This document shows positions 9,590 through 18,842 of a stretch of 64,000 bases of DNA, piece by piece. The position numbers were made by a program, and so were the translations under genes. Numbering within the stretch: position 1 is the stretch's first letter; the number at the start of each line of letters is the position of its first letter. A model generated the notes under the pieces. That model was not told where the DNA came from. It saw only the letters and a list, made by a program, of their open reading frames with translations, and did no database searches. The stretch comes from Candidatus Nitrosocosmicus arcticus (lineage in GTDB: Archaea; Thermoproteota; Nitrososphaeria; Nitrososphaerales; Nitrososphaeraceae), in the NCBI RefSeq assembly GCF_007826885.1, contig NZ_ML675591.1, forward strand, positions 1-64,000. Reading direction: 5' to 3'.

Positions 9590-10297
9590 TTAATAGTTAA
9601 GTCCAGGGCCCAAAGCATTGGTTTCATCTGTGATACAGAAACTTAGCGCATCCTGTTGTATTTGGGTAAACCCGGGTTGGGCGGCTGCCAAGATGCTATT
9701 AATTTCATCCAATACCAATTGTCTATCGTTTCGAGTCATGACCTCATTTTTCATTAAATCCCATACGCCCTTCATATCAGTTATTGGACCGCTGCCTCCA
9801 GCTATATTTTCATTTATTGATGTTAGTTGGTTGTTCGCAGATAGTAAGGAGAAAAAGCTCTGAACACTTTTTGTGTAATTTTGAACATCGCCAGTGCTTA
9901 CCTTCGCTTCTCCAATTATCTTGAAACAATCCGTTGTGGCATTACTGAGGCCCTTGAAATGTGAGTGCATAGGACAAGTATCTATGTTATCGTTTGTCCT
10001 GAAACAATCATTGGGGTCGTTTCCTGGGCTTTGTGCTACCACAGACGAATCTGAAACATTTCCGGGTGTTAAATGGGGATGTTTGCTCAAGCCAGATAAT
10101 TCCGCTACGACAGACGAATCTGAAAGATTACCGAGGCCTTGTGCTACCATAATCGAATTTGAAACATTTCCGAGGCTTTGTGCTACCACAGACGAATCTG
10201 AAAGAGAGGTTACTGCTGTGAGTCCGGCTATGGCAAAGGCCAGTACAACGAACATACCCACTGTTTTTCCTTTTTGGGATATATTTGTATTAAACAT
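9590..10297 (-). CDS. Secreted repeat protein downstream of copper oxidase
   Basis: 235 aa from ATG 10297, which has GGAG eight bases upstream; the longer frame begins at a TTG (10312) that overlaps that Shine-Dalgarno, so the ATG is preferred. One hydrophobic segment (VGMFVVLAFAIAGLTAV) is a signal/anchor. Residues about 35-95 carry four SDSSVVAQ-like repeats, followed by a Cys-containing domain (NDCFRTNDNIDTCPMHSHF, DCFKII, FCITDE). The CPMHSH segment could bind copper, which is inference. It follows the multicopper oxidase by 28 bp on the same strand, so the two are likely co-transcribed and work together outside the membrane. Confidence 0.8.
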   Translation of the reverse strand: MFNTNISQKGKTVGMFVVLAFAIAGLTAVTSLSDSSVVAQSLGNVSNSIMVAQGLGNLSDSSVVAELSGLSKHPHLTPGNVSDSSVVAQSPGNDPNDCFRTNDNIDTCPMHSHFKGLSNATTDCFKIIGEAKVSTGDVQNYTKSVQSFFSLLSANNQLTSINENIAGGSGPITDMKGVWDLMKNEVMTRNDRQLVLDEINSILAAAQPGFTQIQQDALSFCITDETNALGPGLNY

Positions 10298-10325
10298 TTC
10301 ACTAATCTCCAAATCACATCAACAC

Positions 10326-11834
10326 CTATTTGACTACCTCAAAGATACCCATCATGCCAAAGTCCCCATGGAACATCAGGTGGCAGTGATAGACGGATTT
10401 TCCTACAAAATCATCAAACGGGATTCGAATGACCACTTCACCTTCAGTCGGAATAATAACTGTATCTTGGTACCCGTGAGCGTCATATGGTTTTCCGTTA
10501 ACTGACATTACCTGAAAGTCATTTACATGGATATGAAATGGATGAATGTTGCCGGATGAGATTTTATCAAGGTTTACTAACTTCCACTCCTCTACAGTTC
10601 CAAGCTTCGCTGTTATATCTACTCTATTAGGATCAAAGGTCGTGTTATTTATCTCGTAGATCCAATCTCTATCATTTGATGAGAAATTAAGGACTCGGTA
10701 ATTAGAGATGTTCGCATTACTCAGGTCCCTCTCTGGAATTAAGCTTGTTGGAAGGGTATCTGCAGGTTTCACTTCTGTTTGGTTGCCTTGTACATTTACA
10801 GTCGCAACGTGTGAATCGTACGGTGCAGTAAAGGGGTTAGCAGGAACTCCTAATGGAATAGACCCACTCCCGTTGGCAGTTACCAATACATCAAACCGTT
10901 TTCCTGATGGGAAGAAAAGAGTATCATTATTCCATACTTCCCAAACCGGACTTCCATCTTCTGTTATAACATGGAATTTGTTGCCGGGGAGTGTAAGTGT
11001 GTATTCATTCTCAGAACCGATGTTGGCAAGGCGCCATAGCTGGGTCTCGCCTGATGTAATGTTGATAACCGGATTGACTTCCCCGTTAACGGTTAGGCTT
11101 TCATGGCCTGACATTGTGTTACTCAAATTATGTGTAGTAACGAATAGATTGTCAAATGGAAAATCCTTCATGGCAACGGCCTGTGTAGTGATATTCTGTA
11201 ATGGCTCTGGCAATAACTTTTCTAAACCTTCAATAATAAACAAGCCAGACAGACCTGCCGAAACTTGTCCATAAGAAAGTTTATGTAAATGTGAATGATA
11301 CCAATTCGTGCCTGGGTCGTGATTTTTCGGAATATCGAGAACATAATGCTGTGTCTTACCTGGCTCAACATCCAGAAATATATTATCAGAAGTATTTCCA
11401 GGAGACACATGAAGTCCATGAAAATGGAGGTTGGTAGACTCATTGAGATTGTTTACCAAATCAATCTCCACTCTGTCTCCAGGATAGACATGGAAAGCGG
11501 GCCCCACGAGAGAACCATTGTATGCCATTCCAGTGATTGTCTTGTTGTCCACTTTACCTATCTTGTAATCTGCAACAAGTGTGGTTTGCAAAACACCGTC
11601 TTTGCTGTATACGTCTACAGGCTTTGAAAAGTTCATCCCAGCCAAATGATCCTTATCATTTATTTTTGCTAATACTTGTTCGCTATAAATATCAGAAAAA
11701 GGCAAGGATTGATTTTGGGCGAAAGCATTATAATTTGAATGATCAAATGCAAACGTTACCAAAACAAATATCGATATAGTAAGGGTACATAGTAAGGTAC
11801 AAGTCTTGATCTGGGACCGTATGTGTTGGATCAT
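10326..11834 (-). CDS. Three-domain multicopper oxidase (laccase/CueO type)
   Basis: 502 aa from ATG 11834, chosen because GGAGGG sits eight bases upstream; an in-frame ATG 33 bases earlier (11867) would include that Shine-Dalgarno as codons. N-terminal signal/anchor (LLCTLTISIFVLVTFAF). All copper-ligand motifs are present in order: HFHGLH, WYHSHLHK, HPFHIHVNDF, and YHCHLMFHGDFGMM (the HCHxxxHxxxxM type-1/trinuclear motif). It should oxidise Cu(I), phenols or similar donors with O2 on the cell surface. It is not a nitrite reductase: length and four-motif pattern are of the three-cupredoxin class. Start of a two-gene operon with 9590. Confidence 0.93.
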   Translation of the reverse strand: MIQHIRSQIKTCTLLCTLTISIFVLVTFAFDHSNYNAFAQNQSLPFSDIYSEQVLAKINDKDHLAGMNFSKPVDVYSKDGVLQTTLVADYKIGKVDNKTITGMAYNGSLVGPAFHVYPGDRVEIDLVNNLNESTNLHFHGLHVSPGNTSDNIFLDVEPGKTQHYVLDIPKNHDPGTNWYHSHLHKLSYGQVSAGLSGLFIIEGLEKLLPEPLQNITTQAVAMKDFPFDNLFVTTHNLSNTMSGHESLTVNGEVNPVINITSGETQLWRLANIGSENEYTLTLPGNKFHVITEDGSPVWEVWNNDTLFFPSGKRFDVLVTANGSGSIPLGVPANPFTAPYDSHVATVNVQGNQTEVKPADTLPTSLIPERDLSNANISNYRVLNFSSNDRDWIYEINNTTFDPNRVDITAKLGTVEEWKLVNLDKISSGNIHPFHIHVNDFQVMSVNGKPYDAHGYQDTVIIPTEGEVVIRIPFDDFVGKSVYHCHLMFHGDFGMMGIFEVVK

Positions 11835-12060
11835 CGAATTACTCCCTCCATCAATTGACCATTCCAAACAATTCCGCTTAGTTTAGAATCCAAAATGTAT
11901 TTTCCATTATCATAATAATAATAATTTATAGTGCAAAGAATCATGGGTAACCAATTTTATAATAAATGTTATATAAGTTTTGTCTTATTTTGGGATTTTT
12001 TGACCATAAATACAAAATACAAAAGTACCTTTGAATTATGAACGGAATACTAGGAAAAAT

Positions 12061-12420
12061 CTATCTAGGGGCATAAAATATTATTAATGCACCTGCAAGT
12101 ACTACTGCTCCCCCGATTATTTCAAATCTATCAGGATTCTTTTTATCTATTATTAAACCCCAGACAATGGCCATCACTACAAATATACCACCATATGCAG
12201 CATATACTCTACCAAAATTCGAAGGTTGTAGTGTTGGAATAATTCCGTACAAGAAAAGTACAAATCCTCCAACGAGGCCTATACTTATTTTTTTTCTTAC
12301 TCTTAGCCACTGCCAGACGAGATAGCCACCACCTATTTCAAGAAAGGCCGCTACTAGGAACAGTCCAAAAGAAGAAAAAATAAACAGAAAACTATCATTA
12401 CTCGGAAGGATTGAGTCCAA
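12061..12420 (-). CDS. YnfA/UPF0060-like small membrane protein, copy 2
   Basis: 119 aa if translation begins at TTG 12420 (LDSILPSNDS), or 133 aa from an ATG at 12462 that would overlap the upstream gene by 65 bases. Four hydrophobic helices, with FLEIGGGYLVWQWLR and RVYAAYGGIFVVMAIVWG, the two signature segments of the UPF0060 (YnfA) family, which belongs to the small-multidrug-resistance superfamily. Overlaps the end of its paralogue at 12398; tandem pairs in SMR-type families often form hetero-oligomers. Substrate unknown. Confidence 0.85.
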   Translation of the reverse strand: MDSILPSNDSFLFIFSSFGLFLVAAFLEIGGGYLVWQWLRVRKKISIGLVGGFVLFLYGIIPTLQPSNFGRVYAAYGGIFVVMAIVWGLIIDKKNPDRFEIIGGAVVLAGALIIFYAPR

Positions 12421-12781
12421 TTTTTTCACCGTTCTTTCGAGGATAGTAAAAAATAATAGCAACCCCTAAACTTGCAACTATTGTTCCAAGTATGTCAAAC
12501 ATATCAGGAATAACGCCTTCAAAAAAGTATCCCCAAAATATTGCCATTATTATAAAGATTCCACCATAGGCGGCATAAGTCCTATGAAAATGAGCTTTTT
12601 GAAATGTTGGAACTACTCCATAAAGGAATAACACCAATCCACCAAAAGCTCCAAATATCCAACTGTAGCTTTCTCTTAACCATAACCATACCAGATAACC
12701 TCCACCTATCTCACATAGGCCAGCGATAAAGAAGAAAAATAGTGAATACAAAACATCTTTTAGTCTTATCAAAATTGTCAC
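12398..12781 (-). CDS. YnfA/UPF0060-like small membrane protein, copy 1
   Basis: 127 aa, four helices, with LCEIGGGYLVWLWLRES and TYAAYGGIFIIMAIFWG. About half identical to the next gene, which starts within its last codons, so they form an overlapping pair made by tandem duplication. The HxlR regulator lies 22 bp upstream on the same strand, suggesting a three-gene unit (regulator, pump subunit, pump subunit) divergent from the arsenic genes. A role in arsenical or antimonial resistance is inference from neighbours. Confidence 0.88.
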   Translation of the reverse strand: MTILIRLKDVLYSLFFFFIAGLCEIGGGYLVWLWLRESYSWIFGAFGGLVLFLYGVVPTFQKAHFHRTYAAYGGIFIIMAIFWGYFFEGVIPDMFDILGTIVASLGVAIIFYYPRKNGEKIGLNPSE

Positions 12782-12803
12782 GCTGCAGTAATATGTGAAA
12801 TAG

Positions 12804-13226
12804 TCATTTACTAGACCATTTCCTCATCCACTGTAGTAGATTAATAATTGATTCCGTAAGTTCTTGGCCTTTAGGGGTAAGCCTATATTCAACTCGCGGC
12901 GGAATCTCATTAAAGGATTGTCTGTTTAAGATGCCACTCTTTTCCAATTCCTTTAATCGGATTGTAAGAGTCTTACTGCTAAAACCTTTCATTGACTTTC
13001 TAAATGTCAAGTATCTAACTGGGTTAGTAGAACAGCAAAGAGGTATCAATATTTCTAGAGTTCCTCTCTTAGTAATTATCTTTCTTAATTCAGATGTTTC
13101 TTTCATTAAATATTCCACATCATAACCATAAAAATTGCAAGAATTATTTTCCTCCAGTACGGGTAGCTTACTTGTTTTTAGAGAGGTCTTATCATGCCTG
13201 TTATCCTTTGGTTTCCCTGACTTCAC
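12804..13226 (-). CDS. HxlR-family winged-helix regulator
   Basis: 140 aa. The wHTH spans about 55-135: RKIITKRGTLEILIPLCCS, FSSKTLTIRLKELEKSGIL (recognition helix region) and PPRVEYRLTPKGQEL (wing). Cysteines in the N-terminal part (NNSCNFYGYD) and the CCS pair at residues about 65-66 are placed to sense arsenite or thiol-reactive metals, as in functionally similar ArsR proteins; this is inference. It is divergent from arsM across 57 bp, and precedes the two YnfA-like genes. A paralogue with the same architecture is at 33079. Confidence 0.88.
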   Translation of the reverse strand: MKSGKPKDNRHDKTSLKTSKLPVLEENNSCNFYGYDVEYLMKETSELRKIITKRGTLEILIPLCCSTNPVRYLTFRKSMKGFSSKTLTIRLKELEKSGILNRQSFNEIPPRVEYRLTPKGQELTESIINLLQWMRKWSSK

Positions 13227-13244
13227 TTATTTTACCATTTTACT

Positions 13245-13260
13245 CTTACCAACTTAAATA
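13245..13260 (+). promoter_or_regulatory. arsM promoter with putative HxlR operator
   Basis: CTTACCAACTTAAATA sits 24 bases before the arsM ATG, so TTAAATA is the TATA box of a leaderless transcript. The same CTTACCAAnTTAWATA block occurs at the promoters at 33022-33045 and 41993-42009, both beside the other HxlR gene or its target paralogue. Confidence 0.55.
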
Positions 13261-13283
13261 GTTTCTTTTGTAAACCTATACCT

Positions 13284-14090
13284 ATGGATAAACAATTACG
13301 TTTAAAGGAGAAGATTCAAGAACAATATGGAAAGATTGCACTAGACGGAAATTCTAATTCTTGTTGTATACCCTCTAGCGACTGCTGCGGTACATCTGAA
13401 ATTATCCTTTCTCCCTTTGAATCATCAAAGACTGTTGGGTATGATTCAGACAAACTAAAGTTGATTCCTGAATCTTCTGTATTAGGAGTAGGATGTGGAA
13501 ATCCCATTAGATTTGCAGATATTAATGAAGGCGATACCGTAGTCGACTTAGGTTCAGGAGCAGGGATTGACGTATTTCTTGCAGCCAATTTCGTGAAAGA
13601 AAGCGGAAAAGTCATTGGAATTGATATGACAGAAAATATGCTCAACAAAGCAAGAGAAAATGCTGAAAAACATGGTTACAAGAATGTTGAATTCAGACAA
13701 GGCGATATTGAAAAAAGGGTACCAGTTGAGGATAATTCTGTTGATCAAGTTATAAGTAATTGCGTTATTAATCTGACAACAAATAAGGAAAATACGTTCA
13801 AAGAAATGTACCGAATTCTTAAATCAGAAGGAAAAGGAAAAATGGTTATATCAGATCTAGTTACATCTAAGGAAATAGCTCCAGATTCTATCAATGCAGA
13901 CAATTGGTGTAGCTGTATTGATGGTGCATTAACAAAAGAAAACTACATTGATAGTATTAAAAAAGCTGGTTTTACCAACATTGAGATACTAGATGAGAAA
14001 TTATACATGGAGTTAGATGAATACAAAGACCAAGAAAATCAAGAAAAAAGACAAATTACTAGTATCTCCATCAAGGCTGTTAAAAAATAA
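13284..14090 (+). CDS. arsM: Arsenite S-adenosylmethionine methyltransferase
   Basis: 268 aa. SAM-binding motif VVDLGSGAGIDVFLA (residues 87-100) and acidic IGIDMTENML (111-120). The ArsM cysteines are present: C71 in LGVGCGNP, C160 in ISNCVINL, and the C209/C211 pair in NWCSCIDGAL; an extra CC pair lies at 27-28 and 34-35 (SCCIPSSDCC), the arsenite-capture type N-terminus. It methylates As(III), cytoplasmic. First gene of a + strand operon arsM-arsC-aquaporin, 24 bp before arsC; promoter described at 13245. Confidence 0.93.
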   Translation: MDKQLRLKEKIQEQYGKIALDGNSNSCCIPSSDCCGTSEIILSPFESSKTVGYDSDKLKLIPESSVLGVGCGNPIRFADINEGDTVVDLGSGAGIDVFLAANFVKESGKVIGIDMTENMLNKARENAEKHGYKNVEFRQGDIEKRVPVEDNSVDQVISNCVINLTTNKENTFKEMYRILKSEGKGKMVISDLVTSKEIAPDSINADNWCSCIDGALTKENYIDSIKKAGFTNIEILDEKLYMELDEYKDQENQEKRQITSISIKAVKK

Positions 14091-14114
14091 GATTACCAAG
14101 AGAAGTAATTTTAG

Positions 14115-14567
14115 ATGAAAATTTCATTTGGCAAAAAGTCCTCTGATGATACAAAAAAAACTATCCTCTTTGTATGCGTTCAAAATGCAGGGAGAAGTCA
14201 GATGGCAGAAGGTTTCTTTAGAAAGTACGCACAAAAACGCTACGAAACGGTTAGTGCAGGTACAGTTCCAACTTCTCAAATTAATCCGATTACAGTAGAG
14301 GTCATGAAAGAAGTTGGAATAGATATCAGCAGTCAAAAGCCTAAAGATTTGACAGAAGATATGATGCGAAATGCAACAACAATAGTCAATATGGGTTGTA
14401 TGGACGATAAATACTGTCCTGCATTATTTTTATCAAAAGTTATAGACTGGGGTATTGAAGATCCAAAAGATAAGCCAATAGAGAAAGTAAGAGAAATAAG
14501 AGATGAAATTGAAAAAAGAGTATTGGAAATAATTGAGTCTACCAAAGATAATGCAATTCCAGTTTAA
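14115..14567 (+). CDS. arsC: Arsenate reductase, LMW-phosphatase (thioredoxin-linked) type
   Basis: 150 aa. Phosphatase-like P-loop C21-VQNAGR27-S (CX5R) at the start of the domain, redox cysteines C95 and C101 (NMGCMDDKYCPA), and DWGIEDPKDK containing the general-acid Asp. This is the ArsC class that reduces As(V) to As(III) using three cysteines and thioredoxin. Residues 1-14 are a short basic extension. It feeds arsenite to ArsM and to the channel or permease. Lies between arsM and the aquaporin in one operon. Confidence 0.93.
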   Translation: MKISFGKKSSDDTKKTILFVCVQNAGRSQMAEGFFRKYAQKRYETVSAGTVPTSQINPITVEVMKEVGIDISSQKPKDLTEDMMRNATTIVNMGCMDDKYCPALFLSKVIDWGIEDPKDKPIEKVREIRDEIEKRVLEIIESTKDNAIPV

Positions 14568-14622
14568 AGTAACTCTTTATATAGTTCAGTTAAAGTGATA
14601 TCCAAGTAACTAGCAAATAATC

Positions 14623-15315
14623 ATGTCAAAGGAATCTACTTTAGAATCTGTAATTGACAAACTGTCTACTAATCAAAAAAAGTTTGTCGCAGAAATCATA
14701 GGAACATTTATTGTTGTTGTTTTGGCAACAGGTTCAGTAGTTATTGATGCAAAGTTAAATGGTATTCTTGGATTACCATTTGTTGCATTTGCTCCTTTTG
14801 TGGGTGTTGCAATAGGTGTATATCTTTTTGGAAAAATCTCAATGGCTCATTTTAATCCTGCAGTATCAGTTGGATTTTTGATAACAAAGCACATCACAAG
14901 AAAGCTAATCGCTTTGTACCTATTAGCGGAGATTGTTGGTGCTTTTCTAGCAAGTCTTTTTGTAAGTATTGTAATAGGCAAAGAGGCAAACCTAGGAGCT
15001 AATGCGCCAAATTATTCATATCCTTTACCTCTAATATTTGGAATCGAAGTTTTGGCATCAGCTCTTTTAATGGCAGTGATATTGACTGTTGTTTATAGAA
15101 AAGGTTTGAAAGGATTCAGTGGTATTGTAATTGGAGGGATTGTTGGATTAGATATTTTGTTTTTGGCTTTTATATCTGGAGCGTCTATGAATCCTGCACG
15201 TTCGTTAGCGCCTGCATTGTTATCTGGGGTATGGACCGATTTATGGTTGTACTGGACTGCAACATTTGTTGGTACCTCAGTGATTGCATTGATATATAGA
15301 AAAAAGTTTGAATGA
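14623..15315 (+). CDS. MIP-family channel (aquaglyceroporin/AqpS-like)
   Basis: 230 aa, six hydrophobic helices with both pore NPA boxes: AHFNPAVSVG (78-80) and SGASMNPARSLAPAL (190-192). The first two NPA-flanking residues are typical of aquaporin/aquaglyceroporin. In ars operons such channels (AqpS) let arsenite leave the cell down its gradient after arsenate reduction; that role is inferred from its position 55 bp after arsC. Water or glycerol transport cannot be excluded. Confidence 0.9.
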   Translation: MSKESTLESVIDKLSTNQKKFVAEIIGTFIVVVLATGSVVIDAKLNGILGLPFVAFAPFVGVAIGVYLFGKISMAHFNPAVSVGFLITKHITRKLIALYLLAEIVGAFLASLFVSIVIGKEANLGANAPNYSYPLPLIFGIEVLASALLMAVILTVVYRKGLKGFSGIVIGGIVGLDILFLAFISGASMNPARSLAPALLSGVWTDLWLYWTATFVGTSVIALIYRKKFE

Positions 15316-15844
15316 ATAACAAATATTAATCCACTATTGGTAACATCCGTAACTTGGTGCTATTTGTTTTGACCTGTTGTTTCGCATAGACAATATTTGA
15401 TGTACATATAATAATACGACTAGCAAATATTAGAGTTTATTAAGACAATTCTGCAATATTTCATAGTATCTTTTTTCCTTTAAAGGACCAATAAATCAAT
15501 AACACATAAGAAATCACAGTTACTTTTTGAGGCATAAGTGAGTGTCAGACCCATGATTACATAACAGATCAAATGCAGTTCAGATGTCTGTTTATTATGG
15601 TGTTGAATCATGCATGAATCTAAATACTAGTATGTGAAACAAATTTGACTCATAATTGTCATTTAAATGAACTAATTAAATCGTCGCTGAAGATTGGAAT
15701 CATTTATCTCATTCCAATATTTTTTAAAATATACTTATTGACCTAGTACCGTATGGTCTTCGTTAGAAGATAACGCAAATATTTTTCTACTTGATCAAGT
15801 CGTTAAGTCAAATAAAGCAAGTTTACTCTTATCTCTTTTTAATG
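15316..15844. other. Gene-free interval with an orphan repeat tail
   Basis: 529 bp with no plausible gene. At 15631-15651 it carries TATGTGAAACAAATTTGACT, the same right-hand tail that follows the core in the sites at 25741 and 33785, but here without core or left arm, so it is half a site. Confidence 0.6.
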
Positions 15845-16441
15845 CTATACGTTTCCCGGATATAACCAATGGCTAAACACACGACTCAAAATAGGAAGAG
15901 CAAAATATGAAAGCAAAACTACCAGTATGGCACTAAAAATTGCAACGTTTGCGAATAATGGCCATTCTCCGATAAATGGATTCAAGAGATATCGCGATAT
16001 GGTGTTAATAAGATAGGCTGCAAAGAAAATAACTAGGGCCATTTTCCATCTTGGTGGTGGAGATTGGCTAAGGGTTTTCAAGCCCGGAAGTGTAAACCAA
16101 GTTTCCAAACCGCTAGACGTCTCGTAATGCCGGGTAGAGTAGTTGTTTGCTTCGTCTATTAGTTTTAATGATTCTTTGGAATTATCCCATTTTTCCATAT
16201 CCGCTTTGTTATCAAATTTGCGGATTATATACCGATTAGATGGTTCACCCGCTCCAGGAATTATTATTGTAACGCTATGATACCCTAGCGCGTTCCTCTG
16301 AAGTGCCATATAACGCTTAAGCCAATTGTCGTAATCTTTCTCATGTCCAGGTTTTATATTCCTACATATTACGGAAGTGACCTCATTCTCATGTATGTCT
16401 GACATTTTCCCTGCATGATTTGCTATTCGATCGTTTGACAT
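15845..16441 (-). CDS. ABM-domain protein with C-terminal membrane segment (COG3224 type)
   Basis: 198 aa. Residues about 15-115 form an antibiotic-biosynthesis-monooxygenase-like ferredoxin fold (EVTSVICRNIKPGHEKDYDNW, then YHSVTIIIPG, RYIIRKFDNKADMEKW). Then a proline-rich linker (SQSPPPRWKMAL) and two or three hydrophobic helices to the C-terminus. Family COG3224 has this layout; it is probably a membrane-bound heme-degrading or quinone-oxidising-like protein, but no substrate is known. Stands alone between the ars operon and the repeat site at 16494. Confidence 0.85.
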   Translation of the reverse strand: MSNDRIANHAGKMSDIHENEVTSVICRNIKPGHEKDYDNWLKRYMALQRNALGYHSVTIIIPGAGEPSNRYIIRKFDNKADMEKWDNSKESLKLIDEANNYSTRHYETSSGLETWFTLPGLKTLSQSPPPRWKMALVIFFAAYLINTISRYLLNPFIGEWPLFANVAIFSAILVVLLSYFALPILSRVFSHWLYPGNV

Positions 16442-16493
16442 ATGTCTTGTGGCACAAATTTTTGTGGCTACATCATCTTTGGATTTACTCTAA

Positions 16494-16535
16494 AGCATGT
16501 TCCAGTGGAAATCATGAGGATAGCCACTTGGGTTT
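16494..16535 (+). repeat. tRNA-Lys-end repeat site, eroded core
   Basis: Core eroded to GTTCCAGTGG (16499-16508) but the tail AAATCATGAGGATAGCCACT is clear. Lies in the 440-bp gap 16442-16881. Confidence 0.65.
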
Positions 16536-16619
16536 ATTTATTAAATAATAATAATTAAAATATAAAAAATAAAAAGAGATCGTGGTGCTGTTATTTGTAA
16601 CTCTTAGCTAGTTATATGA

Positions 16620-16763
16620 TTAGGCGCCTTCAGTGTTTGCTGGTTCTGATTCTGTGCTTCCTGTTGGTGCTGTGGGTTCAGTGGTAGTGGTTGTTAGTGC
16701 AGTAGAGGCCGTTGGTGCTGTTGTTACCGCAGTTCTTGTGATGCTAAATCGATAATAGTTGGA
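16620..16763 (-). pseudogene. Thr/Pro-rich secreted-protein tail, no start
   Basis: Open frame of 47 codons ending TAA at 16620-16622, reading TTTTTEPTAPTGSTESEPAN and ending EGA. Low-complexity Thr/Pro tail like those of surface proteins, but no start codon; an ATG 20 bases upstream is out of frame. Probably the end of a broken gene. Confidence 0.3.
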
Positions 16764-16881
16764 CTAAATTCATTGGTAGTTGGATTAAAATTATTTATAT
16801 GATAGGTTTGAGTTTCAGCCAAATTAGAACAGATCAGAACAGATTTGCATTTTCAATTTTCATTAATTGACCAATTTTTCG

Positions 16882-17742
16882 TCATGAATTCGACGTGAGC
16901 TGTTGTTTGATCAGATTAGTAAAATCTGAATCGGACATTTTCCTTTTTGCTTGGATTATGGCAGAAGCATCATTGCCCACCGTAAATCTTAGTCGCGGAT
17001 CCTCTGAATTAATTGCTTCTAGTATGATCTTTGCCACTGCTTCTGGTGGTGATGATTCTGGGTTATTGACCATTGATTCAAAATAGCTCTTTATCCTTTG
17101 AGTCAGTGAGTAGTATGGTGAGTTTTGATCTACGGCTTTTTTAGCCAGGACACTGGAATTCATTATGTTGGTTTTGATAAAACCCGGTTCTATTAGAATT
17201 ACCCTAATTCCAAAAGATTCTAATTCGTAAGACATTGATTCACATAGACCTTCTAATGCAAACTTTGTACTATTGTAAGCGGATAGAATCGGAACACCTA
17301 CCTGTCCCCCAACTGAACTTATGTTCACTATTGTGCCGCCACCGTTCTGATTTCTCATTGTGGGTAGAACTGCCTGTGTTACTCTTATAGCCCCAAAAAA
17401 GTTTGTTTCAAATTGTGCCTTAATTTCCTCGATGGACAAATCCTCCAAAGCTCCAAAAACGCCAAATCCTGCATTGTTTACCAGTACATCGATTCTTTTA
17501 CCCTCTTCGACTATTTTGTCTACGGCGTTCTTAACTATGGAATCATCATTAACATCAAGCTGAATGACTTGTAATGGCAATCTTTCTTTTTTCGCTATTT
17601 CCGTTATGTTTTTGGATTTCTCAATACTGCGCATAGTAGCAAATGTAATGAATCCATTCCTGGCCAAAAGGAGTGCAGTTTGAAATCCAATTCCGCTGGA
17701 ACTACCCGTCACAACTGCAACTTTGCTTTCTTTTATAGACAT
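16882..17742 (-). CDS. Short-chain dehydrogenase/reductase
   Basis: 286 aa from ATG 17742 (MSIKESKVAVVTG). The frame is open 14 codons further, but a TTTATATA box at about 17760-17768 is 25 bp from this ATG and would lie inside the longer version, so the short one is chosen. Classical SDR: VTGSSSGIGF (NAD(P)-binding TGxxxGIG), NNAGFG, catalytic S in NISSVGG, YNSTK (YxxxK). Closest in layout to oxidoreductases acting on retinol/steroid-like or acyl substrates; substrate unknown. Sits between repeat sites 16494 and 18288. Confidence 0.9.
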   Translation of the reverse strand: MSIKESKVAVVTGSSSGIGFQTALLLARNGFITFATMRSIEKSKNITEIAKKERLPLQVIQLDVNDDSIVKNAVDKIVEEGKRIDVLVNNAGFGVFGALEDLSIEEIKAQFETNFFGAIRVTQAVLPTMRNQNGGGTIVNISSVGGQVGVPILSAYNSTKFALEGLCESMSYELESFGIRVILIEPGFIKTNIMNSSVLAKKAVDQNSPYYSLTQRIKSYFESMVNNPESSPPEAVAKIILEAINSEDPRLRFTVGNDASAIIQAKRKMSDSDFTNLIKQQLTSNS

Positions 17743-18287
17743 AGCAAAAAATAAGAATAAGGTTATATAAATTAGTAATTTCATGATAGAAAATAATATC
17801 GGGGATTATTTTCAAGAGTGAAATATTGAAGGTATAACATTTACTGTATTTAAGAACGAATGGATATAATTTCAAAATCAATTCCTGTCACCCAAGTGCA
17901 AGTTAATCGAACATTAGCCGGAATTTAGACGAATCTTTTCTAATAGAGTGTATTTTGCAATCATAAATAGACCTAACAAAGTAAAAAAAGAAATTATGAA
18001 AATAAATCAGCTAATTAATTTCCAGATAGGTTTATGCTTTTTTCATGCTTTTGGATGTCTGACAAAACCATAAAACGCTCTCATAATGGAACACTAATGG
18101 TTTAGACGACCTGATTTAATATCTATTAGATAGGATGGAGAGTTCCTAGATATTTCTTCTTCCTCCATAGTCGAGTCATATTGAATGGGTCCTTTCCATT
18201 AACATATTAGCATATGCACTTTGATTGAACTATAATATCATCAGGAAAGTTGAATAGTTTTTAGATGAAACAGACTTTTAGTATATC

Positions 18288-18342
18288 GTTACTACAATAC
18301 AGTTCTGGTTCGGTGGAAAGGGTCACAGATCTGTGAGTAATT
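18288..18342 (+). repeat. tRNA-Lys-end repeat site, CACAGATCTGTG tail
   Basis: Left arm GTTACTACAATACAGTTCT, core GGTTCGGTGG at 18307-18316, then AAAGGGTCACAGATCTGTGA: a palindrome centred 13 bp after the core. It is the only feature I see in the 680-bp gap 17785-18467. Confidence 0.85.
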
Positions 18343-18467
18343 CGGTACTACTCTGTCGTTCGGGAGAAATACGTCCTTGAGAATTCCAAAAAAAATTTCA
18401 GGGGCTCACCAAAATATAATAATTCAAAAGTATGGAGTTATTTATATTATATTAACATACTTAATGC

Positions 18468-18689
18468 ATGACTAGATCCACCCTGTTAATATATGTCGGA
18501 ATTCTCAGTATAGTAGTATTTTTTAATACCGGGAGTCTGTATGTAGTTGCAGCACAATTGTCAGTAGAGAACTCTTCAAATTTAACTTCTCGAAATAATC
18601 CTAGTGTAACAATAGGTGAAATGTTAAACGGAACGAACATGCAAGGAAATAACTCTAATGAGTCAGACAGTAATTTAGGATTAATCTAA
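18468..18689 (+). CDS. Small secreted protein
   Basis: 73 aa: a signal peptide (LLIYVGILSIVVFF, then YVVAAQ as likely cleavage region) and a short Asn/Ser-rich mature part with several N-glycosylation sequons (NSSN, NGTN, NNSN, NESD). TTATATTATA at about 18440 is 25-28 bp upstream of the ATG, supporting a leaderless gene. No family recognised; small secreted Asn-rich proteins recur in this window (43072, 49731). Confidence 0.7.
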   Translation: MTRSTLLIYVGILSIVVFFNTGSLYVVAAQLSVENSSNLTSRNNPSVTIGEMLNGTNMQGNNSNESDSNLGLI

Positions 18690-18842
18690 CAATTACAAAT
18701 TAACGTGACATAGACTTCTGAATATTATAGCAGAACAAATAGGTGGGCCGAGTATAAAATTTCATACGAGTTAGTAATCTAGGAGCCAATTTGAACATCA
18801 TGATTTGAGTTATAAATAATTCAGATAATAAAAAAGACTACT

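Noticed and set aside
10708-11274. 188-aa plus-strand frame
   Set aside because: Antisense shadow of the multicopper oxidase.
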